Assembly (NCBI GenBank): GCA_945870175.1
Contig: CAMBRJ010000058.1
Location: forward strand, 1-10,366
Length of the DNA: 10,366 nucleotides
Reading direction: 5' to 3'
Source: Gemmatimonas phototrophica
GTDB lineage: Bacteria > Gemmatimonadota > Gemmatimonadetes > Gemmatimonadales > Gemmatimonadaceae
In this document: in pieces, positions 1-7,900 of the stretch
Layout: each line of letters begins with the position of its first letter
Position numbering within the stretch: the stretch's first letter is position 1
Notes under the pieces: model-generated
What the model was told of the DNA's origin: nothing
Seen by the model: only the letters and a program-made list of their open reading frames with translations
The model's database searches: none
Made by a program: the position numbers and the translations under genes

Positions 1-181
1 TGCCGCGGGCGCCCGGCAGCGGCACTTCACGCAATCGATTGTTCTCCGACTGCAGCACGTACTCCGCATTCTGCAGCACCTGGGCGCGAAAAAACGCACC
101 ACCGAGCGCCGTGAACGAGGCGAACAGCAGCACGCGCGCGAGTCGCGCACGGCGAAGAATCGCGTTCGGATGGTAGCTCAC
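1..181 (-). CDS. mrdA: Penicillin-binding protein 2 (elongation transpeptidase), N-terminal fragment
   Basis: Only the first 60 or so residues are in the window; the rest lies beyond position 1. PBP2 is the inner-membrane DD-transpeptidase that cross-links peptidoglycan during cell elongation together with RodA and the Mre proteins. The visible part has a short basic N-terminus (ILRRARLARV), one hydrophobic segment (about residues 17-32, LLFASFTALGGAFF) and then the stretch ENNRLREVPLPGARG. This matches the conserved start of the periplasmic region in PBP2, where the motif leads into a 'G.I.DRNG' sequence. The proposed start is a GTG four bases after the mreD stop codon, with no clear ribosome binding site, which suggests translational coupling. 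Identity rests on this motif plus the mreB-C-D context. The catalytic domain cannot be seen. Confidence 0.85.
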   Translation of the reverse strand, partial: MSYHPNAILRRARLARVLLFASFTALGGAFFRAQVLQNAEYVLQSENNRLREVPLPGARG

Positions 182-185
182 AACG

Positions 186-698
186 TCAGTTGGTGGGCGG
201 TCGATACAACGGACGAAACACCGTGAGCAACACCACCGCCAAGAGCGCCGTCAGCGCGGCCGACAACGGAGACCATAACAACAGCGTTGCGGCGAGCGAC
301 GTGCCAGACGCGCCGCCGGTGAGCAACGTCATCGCGACGTCGAACAGCCACTTGCCGCCGAACACGAATAATCCAGTCAGGGCCACATGATCGGCGAAGA
401 ACACCGCTTTGAGCCACGAGGCGCCGAATGCGACCAGCGACAGGACGAGCGCCGCTGCACCAAATGAGCCCGGGGCGAGCGCATCGATGGCAAGGCCCGT
501 TAGGAAGCCCGTAAGGGCGGCCAGCCCCGGCCGCATGCGAACGGCCGAGAACAAAATGGCGATGACAATAAAATCGACGTTCGCGCGTCCGTTGAACAAC
601 GGCCGCACGGCAAAGTGCGCGGTCAGCAGCATCGCAAAACCGAACCACGCGCTGAGCGCGCTGCCGAGTCCCTGGTTCTGTTGCGGCGGGCCCCTCAT
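186..698 (-). CDS. mreD: Rod shape-determining protein MreD
   Basis: MreD is a small polytopic inner-membrane protein of the elongasome that works with MreC, RodA and PBP2. The product is about 170 residues, normal for the family, and almost entirely hydrophobic. Candidate membrane segments include WFGFAMLLTAHFAV, VDFIVIAILFSAV, a long block around LTGFLTGLAIDALAPGSFG, and a C-terminal LTALLAVVLLTVF. The 'G...D.L.PGSFG' stretch is a typical MreD signature. I chose the ATG at 698 because a GGAG lies six bases upstream. An in-frame ATG at 710 would add four residues (MEHR) but has no such site. An open frame continues much further upstream, but it is only the shadow of mreC. The gene lies 25 bases after the mreC stop and four bases before the mrdA start. 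Sequence conservation in MreD is low, so the call leans on length, hydrophobicity and position. Confidence 0.9.
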   Translation of the reverse strand: MRGPPQQNQGLGSALSAWFGFAMLLTAHFAVRPLFNGRANVDFIVIAILFSAVRMRPGLAALTGFLTGLAIDALAPGSFGAAALVLSLVAFGASWLKAVFFADHVALTGLFVFGGKWLFDVAMTLLTGGASGTSLAATLLLWSPLSAALTALLAVVLLTVFRPLYRPPTN

Positions 699-704
699 AC
701 GATG

Positions 705-708
705 CTCC
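705..708 (-). promoter_or_regulatory. Ribosome binding site of mreD (GGAG)
   Basis: GGAG on the minus strand, six bases before the ATG at 698. It decides for that start over the in-frame ATG at 710, which has no comparable motif. Confidence 0.5.
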
Positions 709-723
709 ATGTGATCAGCCCCA

Positions 724-1926
724 TCAGCGAGCCGCCGGGGGCGGGCCCGTGCGCGGCGCCGGAGGCGGTACCTTCTCACGCGGCGGCGTCGGTCGCGTTC
801 TGGTGGTGTCGCCACGCACTCGAGGACGCGCACCACTGTCGGCGCGGGCGCGCACACGAACACTATCGGCCCGCACGCTATCGGCGGCCGTGCCGCGACC
901 ACCTGCGACAAGTGCCAGCGTTGAATCCGCCAAGGTGTCAGCCGCCGCATCGAGCGCTGCCCGCCGCGCCGCAAGTTCATCGAGCGCGACGGCACGCGCG
1001 AGCGAGTCACCCGCGGCCGCCACCGCGCGCGCCGCACTGTCGGCCGCGTGCACCGTGGTCCACACGCCATTGACGCCACGTTGGGTGCGGGACGACAACA
1101 ACACGAGCACCGGCCCGATGGCCGCGGGCAATACCGACGGCTTCACCAGATACGTTCGGGCCCACTTCTCGGGCGTGGAGAGCTCGCCGAGCACGGTGCC
1201 AACGGGTATGCCACGCGGATACGTCGCTCCCAAGCCGGAACTCACGATGAGGGTGCCCGGCGCGAGCGTGGCGCGAAACGGCACGCCGCGCATCTCGAGC
1301 AACCAGCGCTCTGCACCGGCCCCGAGGTGCGGCTGCACAATGCCGAACGCGCCCTCATCCTCACTCATGGCGCTCACGCGAAAGTCGGGGTGCGCCCACG
1401 TGATGGCGAAACTCGTGGCGCGATCCACACTCTGTACCATGCCCACGAGTCCATCCGCCGTGACCACGGGAAGAAACGGCTGCACGCCGGCATCGGAGCC
1501 CGTCGCCAAGGCAATGGTGAATTCATCGCCGGCACCACGAGGCAGCAACTCGGCCGGCACGAATCCCTCCTGCAACCGCGCCGAGAGACCGAGCAACTTG
1601 CGCAGCGTCACGTTCTCATCGGCCACCGCCTTCACCTGCAATGCCTGCGTGGCCACCTGACCACGAGTGATCAGGACATCGGTGCGCGCGACGACCGCCG
1701 CCCGCACCGACGCGGCACGCCCTTCGAGTGCCACGAATGGCGAGAGCACAGTCGTGCGTAATGTCGCGGCGAATCCTTCACGCGTGCGCCGCGGAAGGAT
1801 CAGCGCAAACACGGCCAACAGGACACACACCAGCGCGAGGCCCGTGTCGAGTCGCCCATCGGATCGGACGCGTCGTGCCACCGCCCGCTCAGGTCGTGAG
1901 GACGGACCAGTACTTCTCCTCGTCAT
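724..1926 (-). CDS. mreC: Rod shape-determining protein MreC with long C-terminal extension
   Basis: MreC is a bitopic inner-membrane protein whose periplasmic part links the MreB filament to PBP2 and MreD. A single membrane segment lies at about residues 28-45 (TGLALVCVLLAVFALILP). A helical stretch follows (about 60-115, ending in ENVTLRKLLGL), then the two beta-barrel lobes (about 122-280). Diagnostic motifs are VTADGLVGMVQSV and SSGLGATYPRGIPVG. The family core ends near residue 282. The remaining ~118 residues are an extra tail, first helical and Ala/Asp-rich, then with repeated ADSVR-type units, ending in a Pro-rich segment. The ATG at 1926 overlaps the end of mreB by 38 bases. A GTG at 1881, just after the mreB stop, would drop 15 non-conserved residues and is a real alternative. 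Neither start has a strong ribosome binding site. Confidence 0.93.
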   Translation of the reverse strand: MTRRSTGPSSRPERAVARRVRSDGRLDTGLALVCVLLAVFALILPRRTREGFAATLRTTVLSPFVALEGRAASVRAAVVARTDVLITRGQVATQALQVKAVADENVTLRKLLGLSARLQEGFVPAELLPRGAGDEFTIALATGSDAGVQPFLPVVTADGLVGMVQSVDRATSFAITWAHPDFRVSAMSEDEGAFGIVQPHLGAGAERWLLEMRGVPFRATLAPGTLIVSSGLGATYPRGIPVGTVLGELSTPEKWARTYLVKPSVLPAAIGPVLVLLSSRTQRGVNGVWTTVHAADSAARAVAAAGDSLARAVALDELAARRAALDAAADTLADSTLALVAGGRGTAADSVRADSVRVRARADSGARPRVRGDTTRTRPTPPREKVPPPAPRTGPPPAAR

Positions 1927-2926
1927 CGAGGATCTTGCCGGTACCGCGCACGACGCACGTCAGGGGATCCTCGTCCACGTGAATCGGCAAGCCGGTTTCC
2001 TGGCTGAGCAGCACATCGAGCCCACGGATCAGCGCGCCGCCACCCGTCATCACGATGCCACGATCCACGATGTCCGACGCGAGCTCCGGCGGCGTGATCT
2101 CGAGCGCGCGACGCACGGCGTCGACGATCTGCTGAATCGGTTCCTGAATCGCTTCGCGAATTTCGCTGGAGTGCACACGTACGGTTTTCGGAATGCCCGA
2201 CACGAGATCACGACCCTTCACTTCCATCTCGCGTTCGTCGCCGACGGGATACGCCGAGCCGATTTGAATCTTGATCTGCTCCGCAGTGGGCTCACCGATC
2301 AACAAGTTGTAGTTCTTGCGCATGAACTGCACGATGCTGATGTCGAGCTCATCACCACCGGTGCGAATCGACGTATCGCTCACGATGCCGGACAGCGCGA
2401 TCACGGCGATTTCCGTCGTGCCACCGCCGATGTCGATCACCATGTTGCCCGTCGGCGATTCCACCGGCAGTCCCACACCGATAGCCGCGGCCATCGGCTC
2501 CGTGACCATGAACACTTCCTTCGCGCCGGCCCCCAGCGCAGAGTCACGCACGGCGCGCTTTTCTACTTCGGTGATGCCAGACGGTACGCACACGATCACG
2601 CGCGGCTTCACCTTGAACACGTGTTTGTCGATCACAAGCGTCAGGAAGTACCGCAGCATTTTTTCGGTCACATCGAAGTCGGCGATAACGCCGTCCTTCA
2701 TGGGCCGGACCGCCATGATGCCGTCGGGCGTGCGCCCAAGCATGCGCTTCGCTTCCAAGCCGACACCCTTGAGCTTCTTGGTCTCGCGATCCAGCGCGAC
2801 GACGGATGGCTCGTTCAGCACGATCCCCTCACCCTTCACGTAAATGAGGGTATTGGCGGTGCCGAGATCGACGGCGATAGCATTCGCCGGAAAGAACGAA
2901 TTCGACTTGCTGAAGGGCCAGAACAT
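1889..2926 (-). CDS. mreB: Rod shape-determining protein MreB (bacterial actin)
   Basis: MreB is the ATP-binding actin homologue that forms membrane-attached filaments and directs lateral wall synthesis. The product is 345 residues, the usual size. The actin-fold nucleotide motifs are present: phosphate-1 AVDLGTANTLIYV (about 18-30), phosphate-2 VIDIGGGTTEIAVI (about 163-176), the VPSGITEVEKRAVRDSA stretch (about 114-130) and the adenosine motif VMTGGGALIRGLD (about 292-304). The N-terminus MFWPFSKSNSFF is amphipathic, as expected for membrane attachment. I chose the ATG at 2926 because MreB proteins begin with such a short hydrophobic leader. The frame extends to a GTG at 2953, but those residues are not MreB-like. 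No good Shine-Dalgarno site is visible. It is the first gene of the mreB-mreC-mreD-mrdA series, with a 182-base gap upstream that should hold its promoter. Confidence 0.97.
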   Translation of the reverse strand: MFWPFSKSNSFFPANAIAVDLGTANTLIYVKGEGIVLNEPSVVALDRETKKLKGVGLEAKRMLGRTPDGIMAVRPMKDGVIADFDVTEKMLRYFLTLVIDKHVFKVKPRVIVCVPSGITEVEKRAVRDSALGAGAKEVFMVTEPMAAAIGVGLPVESPTGNMVIDIGGGTTEIAVIALSGIVSDTSIRTGGDELDISIVQFMRKNYNLLIGEPTAEQIKIQIGSAYPVGDEREMEVKGRDLVSGIPKTVRVHSSEIREAIQEPIQQIVDAVRRALEITPPELASDIVDRGIVMTGGGALIRGLDVLLSQETGLPIHVDEDPLTCVVRGTGKILDDEEKYWSVLTT

Positions 2927-3108
2927 CCAGGAGACCGGGGCGGCGCGACACACACGAGTAGCGCCTGATGAAAAACGTGCTGCAGCGTAATGGGTAAGCT
3001 ACCGGAGCACTCGGAAGGGGACAAGCTATTGCCATAGCGTAACCTACGCCACCAAATGCCGCTCCCAGTACGTCGGCCATCGCCTCCCCCATGGACCGAG
3101 GCGCCAGC
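2927..3108. other. Intergenic region upstream of mreB
   Basis: A 182-base gap between the stop of the helical-repeat gene (3109) and the mreB start (2926), both on the minus strand. It is where the mre operon promoter would be expected. I see no convincing promoter, no terminator hairpin with a T-run, and no conserved small gene. The open frames that cross it lack features of real proteins. Confidence 0.5.
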
Positions 3109-3915
3109 TCACGCCATCGACCGGCCATCCGCCAACAGCGACTCACCCAGGCGCGAGTAGTCGGCACGCGGATGGCAGCGCAGGTGCTTGGCCACCTGGA
3201 TCGCTCGCGACGCGTCAACGGAGCTCAGATCATCAAGAAGCACTTTGAGTACCTCCGCGGGCCGTCGTGCGCTCATCATCGCCGCGATCGTTCTGAGGTG
3301 ATCGGCGTCGGGGACCACGTCCGGCGGACGGAGCCGGATCAAACATTCCGCCACGTCGACCTGCGTTTCCTGACGCATGGCGGCGTGCCAAAGCTCACCG
3401 GACAGGCTCGCGCCACAGGCCAGCAAGTCATGCGACGCGACGCGACGCAATCCCGGGTCCGGGTCGAACAGGAACGAACGCAGACGCTCGACGGCCGTCC
3501 GGTCGGATTCATCACGCGACCAGTCCCCCAGCTGCGTCACGACCGCCGCTCGTACAGACGTGGCCCCGTGCCACGAAAGCCGGACCACGGCGGGCTCGGC
3601 GCTCCTCCCGCCCACGTGGCGCACCACGCGCAGCACCGCCAGGAGTACGTCAACCCGTGTGGAGTGCAGCAGGGGTAACAGGTGCCCGACCGCATCGGGA
3701 ATGCTGGCAAGCGCCTCGAGAAGCTCGGATTGGGCGCGCGCGACCTTCGTCTCCACGAGCATGAGAATAAGCTGCTGCAGGCTGGTGGCGCCCTCGGTCG
3801 CCATCGGCAACGGGATGGCGCGCTCGATCACCCCGGAGCGAACGACGGACTCCGGCGGGAAATGACTCGGGCGTGGACCCGCCGCCATTCCTTCTCGAGA
3901 CGCCGGTTCGTTCAT
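3109..3915 (-). CDS. HEAT-like helical repeat protein of unknown function
   Basis: A 268-residue protein with no signal peptide and no membrane segment, so probably cytoplasmic. From about residue 40 onward it consists of short amphipathic helices in pairs, for example LLPLLHSTRVDVLLAVLRVVRHVG, then SVRAAVVTQLGDW, then LRSFLFDPDPGLRRVASHDLLACG. The 'D.D..LRR.A...L..CG' pattern is typical of HEAT or HEAT_2 repeats, which form solenoids that bind other proteins. The first 40 residues are Pro/Ser-rich and look disordered. I took the ATG at 3915. The frame is open to 3993, but the extra residues look non-coding, and the ATG at 3888 has an AAGGA directly against it, too close to work well. No catalytic motif is visible. 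It could be an assembly or regulatory scaffold, and nothing links it to the mre genes except position. Confidence 0.75.
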   Translation of the reverse strand: MNEPASREGMAAGPRPSHFPPESVVRSGVIERAIPLPMATEGATSLQQLILMLVETKVARAQSELLEALASIPDAVGHLLPLLHSTRVDVLLAVLRVVRHVGGRSAEPAVVRLSWHGATSVRAAVVTQLGDWSRDESDRTAVERLRSFLFDPDPGLRRVASHDLLACGASLSGELWHAAMRQETQVDVAECLIRLRPPDVVPDADHLRTIAAMMSARRPAEVLKVLLDDLSSVDASRAIQVAKHLRCHPRADYSRLGESLLADGRSMA

Positions 3916-4112
3916 CGGAGCCCACTCAGGACCATTGATACCAACACCGATAGCTGGCACGAGCACCCCTATGACCGACCGGACGCCCCCCAATCCCCTC
4001 GAATCGGGGGGGGAGGGGGCGAATATGGATGGCAGCGAACATCAGCCGAGGACGCGAACACATTCACGCCGCACACATCGTCGTGTGCCGCGCTCATCTG
4101 TCGAACACACGC
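3916..4112. other. Intergenic region with long G/C homopolymer runs
   Basis: A gap of about 200 bases between the helical-repeat gene and the stem-loops that follow the DUF4402 gene, both transcribed on the minus strand. Its main content is a run of six C (3986-3991), a run of four C (3995-3998), then eight G (4006-4013) and five G (4015-4019). The outer seven bases at 3984-3990 are complementary to 4015-4021, so the block can fold. It lies 70-105 bases upstream of the helical-repeat start and could affect its transcription. No promoter or small gene was recognised. Confidence 0.45.
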
Positions 4113-4140
4113 CGCGGGCGTCGCGTGAGCGACGCCCGCG
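4113..4140 (-). terminator. Perfect 12-bp GC-rich stem-loop downstream of the DUF4402 gene
   Basis: The arms 4113-4124 and 4129-4140 are perfectly complementary over 12 base pairs, 11 of them G-C, with a four-base loop (GTGA on the plus strand). It begins 11 bases past the stop codon of the DUF4402 gene, the usual place for an intrinsic terminator. There is no T-run after it on the minus strand, so it may act as a transcription barrier or as a 3' RNA-stabilising structure rather than as a classical terminator. Confidence 0.6.
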
Positions 4141-4141
4141 T

Positions 4142-4160
4142 GGCGCCTACATCAGGCGCC
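4142..4160 (-). other. Short stem-loop spanning the DUF4402 stop codon
   Basis: Arms 4142-4148 and 4154-4160 (GGCGCCT and AGGCGCC) pair over seven bases around a five-base loop. The stop codon at 4152-4154 is inside it. It sits one base from the larger 12-bp stem-loop, so the transcript would end in two stacked hairpins. Confidence 0.5.
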
Positions 4161-4706
4161 CGTGTAGTTGACGGACACGCTGATCGTTCCCGCGTACGAG
4201 CCGGACGTCTGCGAGGCACCCGGCGTGGCCGTGGCCCGGAGGCGCAAAAAGTAGCTTTGCGAGCTGGCTGCAGCGCCACCCATCGTGAAGTTGAGGGTGT
4301 TGGCGGTCGCGGTATTGAGCGCGACGACGGTGCCTGTGGCGTCCGCGTCGGTGGTGCCATGGCGGAGCTCGACGTCGCTCACCGGGATATTGTTGGCACC
4401 GCTGCTAATGTTGGCCGGCACGGTGATGCTCAGCGCCATCTCCGCTCCACCTTCGCCCGTAACCGTGAAGCGCGCGCGACCGCCGCTCGCGGCGTTATCG
4501 GTCCACGCAATGGTTTTGGCCGCGAAGGGCGAATACAGATTGCCGAAGCGCAAAGCTTCATTGGCCGTGAGCGTGAGCGGAGTGAACACGCGCGCGGTCA
4601 CGGGCGTGGTAGCCGTTTGCGCTGCACTCGCCTGGGCGTGGGCGGCGGAAACTGCGACCAGAGAGCACGCCACGATGGTGGCGGCCCGCTTCAGAGTAAG
4701 GATCAT
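4152..4706 (-). CDS. Secreted DUF4402-type pilin-like protein, single domain
   Basis: A 184-residue exported protein. The signal peptide is clear: basic MILTLKR, hydrophobic AATIVACSLVAVSAA, and a cleavage site after AHA (about residue 24). The mature part is one beta-rich domain with the layout of DUF4402: an early 'L.LTA.EALRFG' strand, a middle FTVTGEGGAEMALSITVP stretch, and the C-terminal strand GTISVSVNYTGA. It has no cysteine after the signal peptide. DUF4402 proteins, as I recall, are often encoded next to fimbrial chaperone and usher genes, so a fibre subunit is the best guess. The neighbouring divergent operon supports this, and its own DUF4402 protein ends with the same YTGA. The start is fixed by an AAGGA six bases upstream. 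A TTG-initiated extension of five residues is unlikely. The separate promoter and strong 3' stem-loops would fit an abundant major subunit, which is inference. Confidence 0.82.
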   Translation of the reverse strand: MILTLKRAATIVACSLVAVSAAHAQASAAQTATTPVTARVFTPLTLTANEALRFGNLYSPFAAKTIAWTDNAASGGRARFTVTGEGGAEMALSITVPANISSGANNIPVSDVELRHGTTDADATGTVVALNTATANTLNFTMGGAAASSQSYFLRLRATATPGASQTSGSYAGTISVSVNYTGA

Positions 4707-4712
4707 CGTCGG

Positions 4713-4717
4713 TCCTT
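4713..4717 (-). promoter_or_regulatory. Ribosome binding site of the DUF4402 gene (AAGGA)
   Basis: AAGGA on the minus strand, six bases before the ATG at 4706. It is the best ribosome binding site in the window and selects this start. Confidence 0.7.
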
Positions 4718-4747
4718 GCAAAAGATTGAGTTGTGGGTGGGACGTGA

Positions 4748-4761
4748 TGTCCCCGGGGGCA
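4748..4761. repeat. GC-rich near-palindrome, possible operator
   Basis: The 14-base TGTCCCCGGGGGCA is a palindrome apart from one G/T position and has CCCCGGGG at its centre. It starts 42 bases upstream of the DUF4402 start codon, where an operator or promoter-proximal site could lie. In GC-rich DNA such a sequence can occur by chance. Confidence 0.25.
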
Positions 4762-4837
4762 CAGCAACGAGGGTTTACGGATGGATCATGAGAAATGAGA
4801 CACCACGCTGCGGGGTATCGGCAGCTGTCAGGAATAC

Positions 4838-4882
4838 TTGAGCGTTGGTGCGATACGGACGCGCCAAACCACCCACGCTCAA
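4838..4882. repeat. Imperfect inverted repeat in the divergent promoter region
   Basis: The left arm TTGAGCGT-T-GGTG (4838-4850) and right arm CACC-C-ACGCTCAA (4870-4882) pair at 12 of 13 positions around a 19-base spacer. It lies 92-137 bases upstream of the usher-operon start codon. It may be a regulator binding site or a stem-loop in the 5' leader. A short T-run (4884-4887) follows it on the plus strand, so attenuation is another possibility. Confidence 0.45.
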
Positions 4883-4974
4883 CTTTTGTCGCGACGTGAC
4901 GATACCTGCGAGAAGCACGTGTTCACGGATCAAGCTTTCGCGCGACGAAGCGCGTCTCCGGTTCCTTCATTACG

Positions 4975-7900
4975 ATGTCAAACTGTCACCTCAAGCGGCC
5001 ACCCCTGTGGCTGCTCTTAATCGTTGTATTTGTGATCGCCGGGCGGCTTCCGGCGCAGGCGGCGAGCGTTTCACCGCAGGCCGTGATCATGTCCGACCGC
5101 GCGCCGAGCGGTGCCCTGACGGTGCTCAATCCGAACGACGAGCCTATCATGGTGAGTCTCTCCCTCCGGTACGGATGGGTCGAGACCGACCCGACGACCG
5201 GCCGCACGGTAGTCCGCCTCACTGATGACTCGCTGAGCGCCGGGAACTCGGCGGTGCCGATCATCCGATTCGCGCCACCGCGCTTCCGACTGGCCGCTGG
5301 CGCCGCGCAGGTCGTCCGCTTCGTCGCCGTTCCGGCCGCGAGTGTAATCGAGGGAGAGTACTGGGCCCGCGTGCTGGTGAGCGCGAAGGCCGCGGACGAA
5401 GTCTTTCCCTCAGCGCTGACGGGCGTGACGGCGACGGGGAAAGTGAACATTGAAGTGCAGACCGTACTGCCCCTCTTTTTCAGGAAGGGTCGGGTGCAGA
5501 CCGGGCTCAGGGCCGACATCGGGAACGCCAAGTGGCACGGGGACACCCTCACGATCCGGCCGACCTTCACGCGGCTCGGCACGGGAGTGGCGCTCGGCGC
5601 ACTCCGACTGGAGGCCCTCGACGACCGCGACCGCGTGTTGGCGTCCTCCAGCCGACAGCTGGCCGTCTACCACGCGCTGTCACCTAGCTTCGACTTGCCC
5701 GTCGCGCCCGAGGATGCGCCACGTGTGGCTTCGATCCGGCTCACCGTCACGTCGCAACGGCCGGATCTCCCCGAGACACTACCGCTCCCCTTCCCCAGCG
5801 TCGTGCAACGCGTGACGGTGCCCTCTCGCCCGTCATCTTCGGACCCTGGGGACGTGCGACCAAAGCGATCGCCGCGCGGCCCGTCGGCCGAGGAAGACCC
5901 ATGGTGGATAACCATGATCGGAGGCTCCGGTCGATTCGTCGACCTTGATACGCTTGGTCGAGCATACGCCACGCTCGACTCGGTCGCGGCCGGCGCACGA
6001 ATAAAGCGCGACACAACGACCGCCCGAGACGCACGGTCTGGGATCCCCGACGCCGAGGGCATTCTGGCGGTCATGTATCACGACGACGAGCTGGGCACGG
6101 TCTTCACGCGAGTGGGGTCGGCATTGGATCGCCCCCGCATTCCGCTCCGGCAGTTTGCCGATTTGCTCGGCATTCTGGTCGGGACGGCCGCGGGTACGAA
6201 CACGATCGACTTGCGAGTGCCGACCTTTCACGCGCTTGAGGCGACCTACGATCCCCGAACCGGGCGCGCGACGCGCCGCGCCTTCGGCGGCCGTACTGAG
6301 TCACAGCAGTTCCCCATCGACACCGCGGAGTCCGATGGCGCCGACTATTACCTGGATCTGGCGCCGTTGGAGTGGATCACGGGGATCGCGCTGCATCTGG
6401 ACATTGCCTCGGCGAGCCTGCTGCTGCTGGCGGAGCGGTCGAGCATTCCTCGGTTCGCCTCGGCGATCGCGCGGACGGAGCGGCGGCGCACGACGGCACA
6501 GGAGTCGTACTTCTCCAGTCGGAGCCAGGGCGAACGCCTCATTCACGGCGGGTGGTTACCCGACGGGATCTCCGCGACCTACCTGCACAATTTCGACAAC
6601 CAGTCGGGCGACTATGCCTCTCAGGCCACGATCGGCACAACGGTGTTGGGCGGTGGCCTATCGGCCGACGTTCGTGTCACGCGGTTCGGGAACTTTGCGC
6701 ATCGCCAAGCGGAAGTCGGCTGGATCGGGGCCCCCCCCATGAACCGCTTCCTCCGGCAGGTTCGCCTTGGCAGCGGAACAAGTACGGGACTAACGCCGAT
6801 CGCCGGGCGCGGGGTGGCGCTCACGAACGCGCCGTTCCTTCGTTCGCAACAGCTGGGATCTATGACGCGCAGCGGTACCGCTCCGCCAGGCGCAGAAATC
6901 GAACTCTCGCGCAGCGGGCAGGTGTTGGGCGTGACGATCGCAGACAGTACGGGCCATTGGGTGCTGCCCGTACCCATCGACTTCGGCCAGAATGCCCTAG
7001 AGCTTGCGGTCTACACGTCGGATGGCGTAACACGCCACGCCACGCTCTTGAGTCTTGAGGCGGATCTGATCCCAGCGCGTACCATGGAATACGGGCTGAC
7101 GATTCAGGACAACGACACGCCCGAGAGCGACTGTCGACGCCGCGTCGGCCCGTGCGGAATCGTTTCAAACGTCGACCTTCGTGTCGGGCTCTCGTCGCGG
7201 TACACGGCTCGGATCGGCGCCTACGAACTGCGTCCCCGCGACGGCAGCCTCGCCCAGCGTCTGCCCTATGCCTCCGTGGTGGGCTCGCCCACCGACTGGT
7301 TGCAAATCCGGGGCGAGGGTACACAACATGGCTGGTGGCGAGGCAGGGCGGTCGTTCAGCCCTCCCTGCGCTTGCGCGTTGAAGTGGCGCGCGAGGCAAT
7401 CGATCAGCAGCAGCCGCCGTTTCGGATGTCGACGCTGGGTCAGACGTATCACCGGGAGACCAGCGGGGCGATCACCGTGCGCCCACTGAGTCGTGACCTT
7501 GGCAAGACATGGTTCTCGGCACAATGGCGCCGCGGCGAGAGTGAGCGCGGCGACGTCGCCGTGCTCACCACTACGGCCGGGTTGCGCTTCGCCCGCACGC
7601 TGGTGCAGGCCACGTATGATCGTATCGAGGCCCGCTCGCCGGTGGCGCCGCGTTTCGTCTCGGGGCGCCCAGGCGCCACCGTGACCGTCCCTCAGATCAC
7701 GACAGGCCCACGCTGGCTCCGACGCACGTACACCTCCATCAGTACGCGATTCACCGAGCGGCGCCAGCTTGATTTGGTGAGCAGTGAGCTGTCCACCAAC
7801 GTGTCGCGCGGCATCTACGTCCAGGGAGGAGTGGACTGGCTCCGCAACGGTGGCTCGAGCATGCGCTTGCAGCTGCAGTATCAGGGGCGCATCGCCACGT

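Larger units (their letters stand above)
4707..4974. promoter_or_regulatory. Divergent intergenic region between the DUF4402 gene and the chaperone-usher operon
   Basis: This 268-base gap separates two diverging transcription units and must hold the promoters of both. I could not pick out a convincing -35/-10 pair on either strand. Two inverted repeats stand out: a near-palindrome centred on CCCCGGGG at 4748-4761, and a 12-of-13 paired inverted repeat at 4838-4882. No Shine-Dalgarno site precedes the ATG at 4975, and no small gene was recognised. Confidence 0.5.

Noticed and set aside
711..1079. N-terminal extension of the mreD frame by over 120 codons.
   Set aside because: The added residues are Arg/Pro-rich, lie inside mreC in another frame and are not MreD-like. 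The GGAG site supports the start at 698.
749..1660. A 303-codon open frame on the plus strand opposite mreC.
   Set aside because: Its low-complexity Ala/Ser/Arg/Thr composition mirrors the MreC coding sequence, and no domain or signal is visible.
1667..2968. A 433-codon open frame on the plus strand opposite mreB and the start of mreC.
   Set aside because: It is rich in His, Arg and Asp with no recognisable domain and is exactly antisense to the clear mreB gene. This is the usual shadow of a GC-rich gene.
2996..3024. A possible promoter for mreB on the minus strand, TTGTCC - 17 bases - TAGCTT.
   Set aside because: The spacing is right, but the match to the -35/-10 consensus is only 4 of 6 and 3 of 6, which is expected by chance in a region of this size.
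4029..4841. A 270-codon plus-strand open frame opposite the DUF4402 gene.
   Set aside because: It reads as Arg/Gly-rich antisense of a gene that has a clear signal peptide and ribosome binding site.
4942..4955. A short GCGC...GCGC inverted repeat just before the usher start codon.
   Set aside because: Only four to five base pairs of GC-rich sequence, too short to distinguish from chance.
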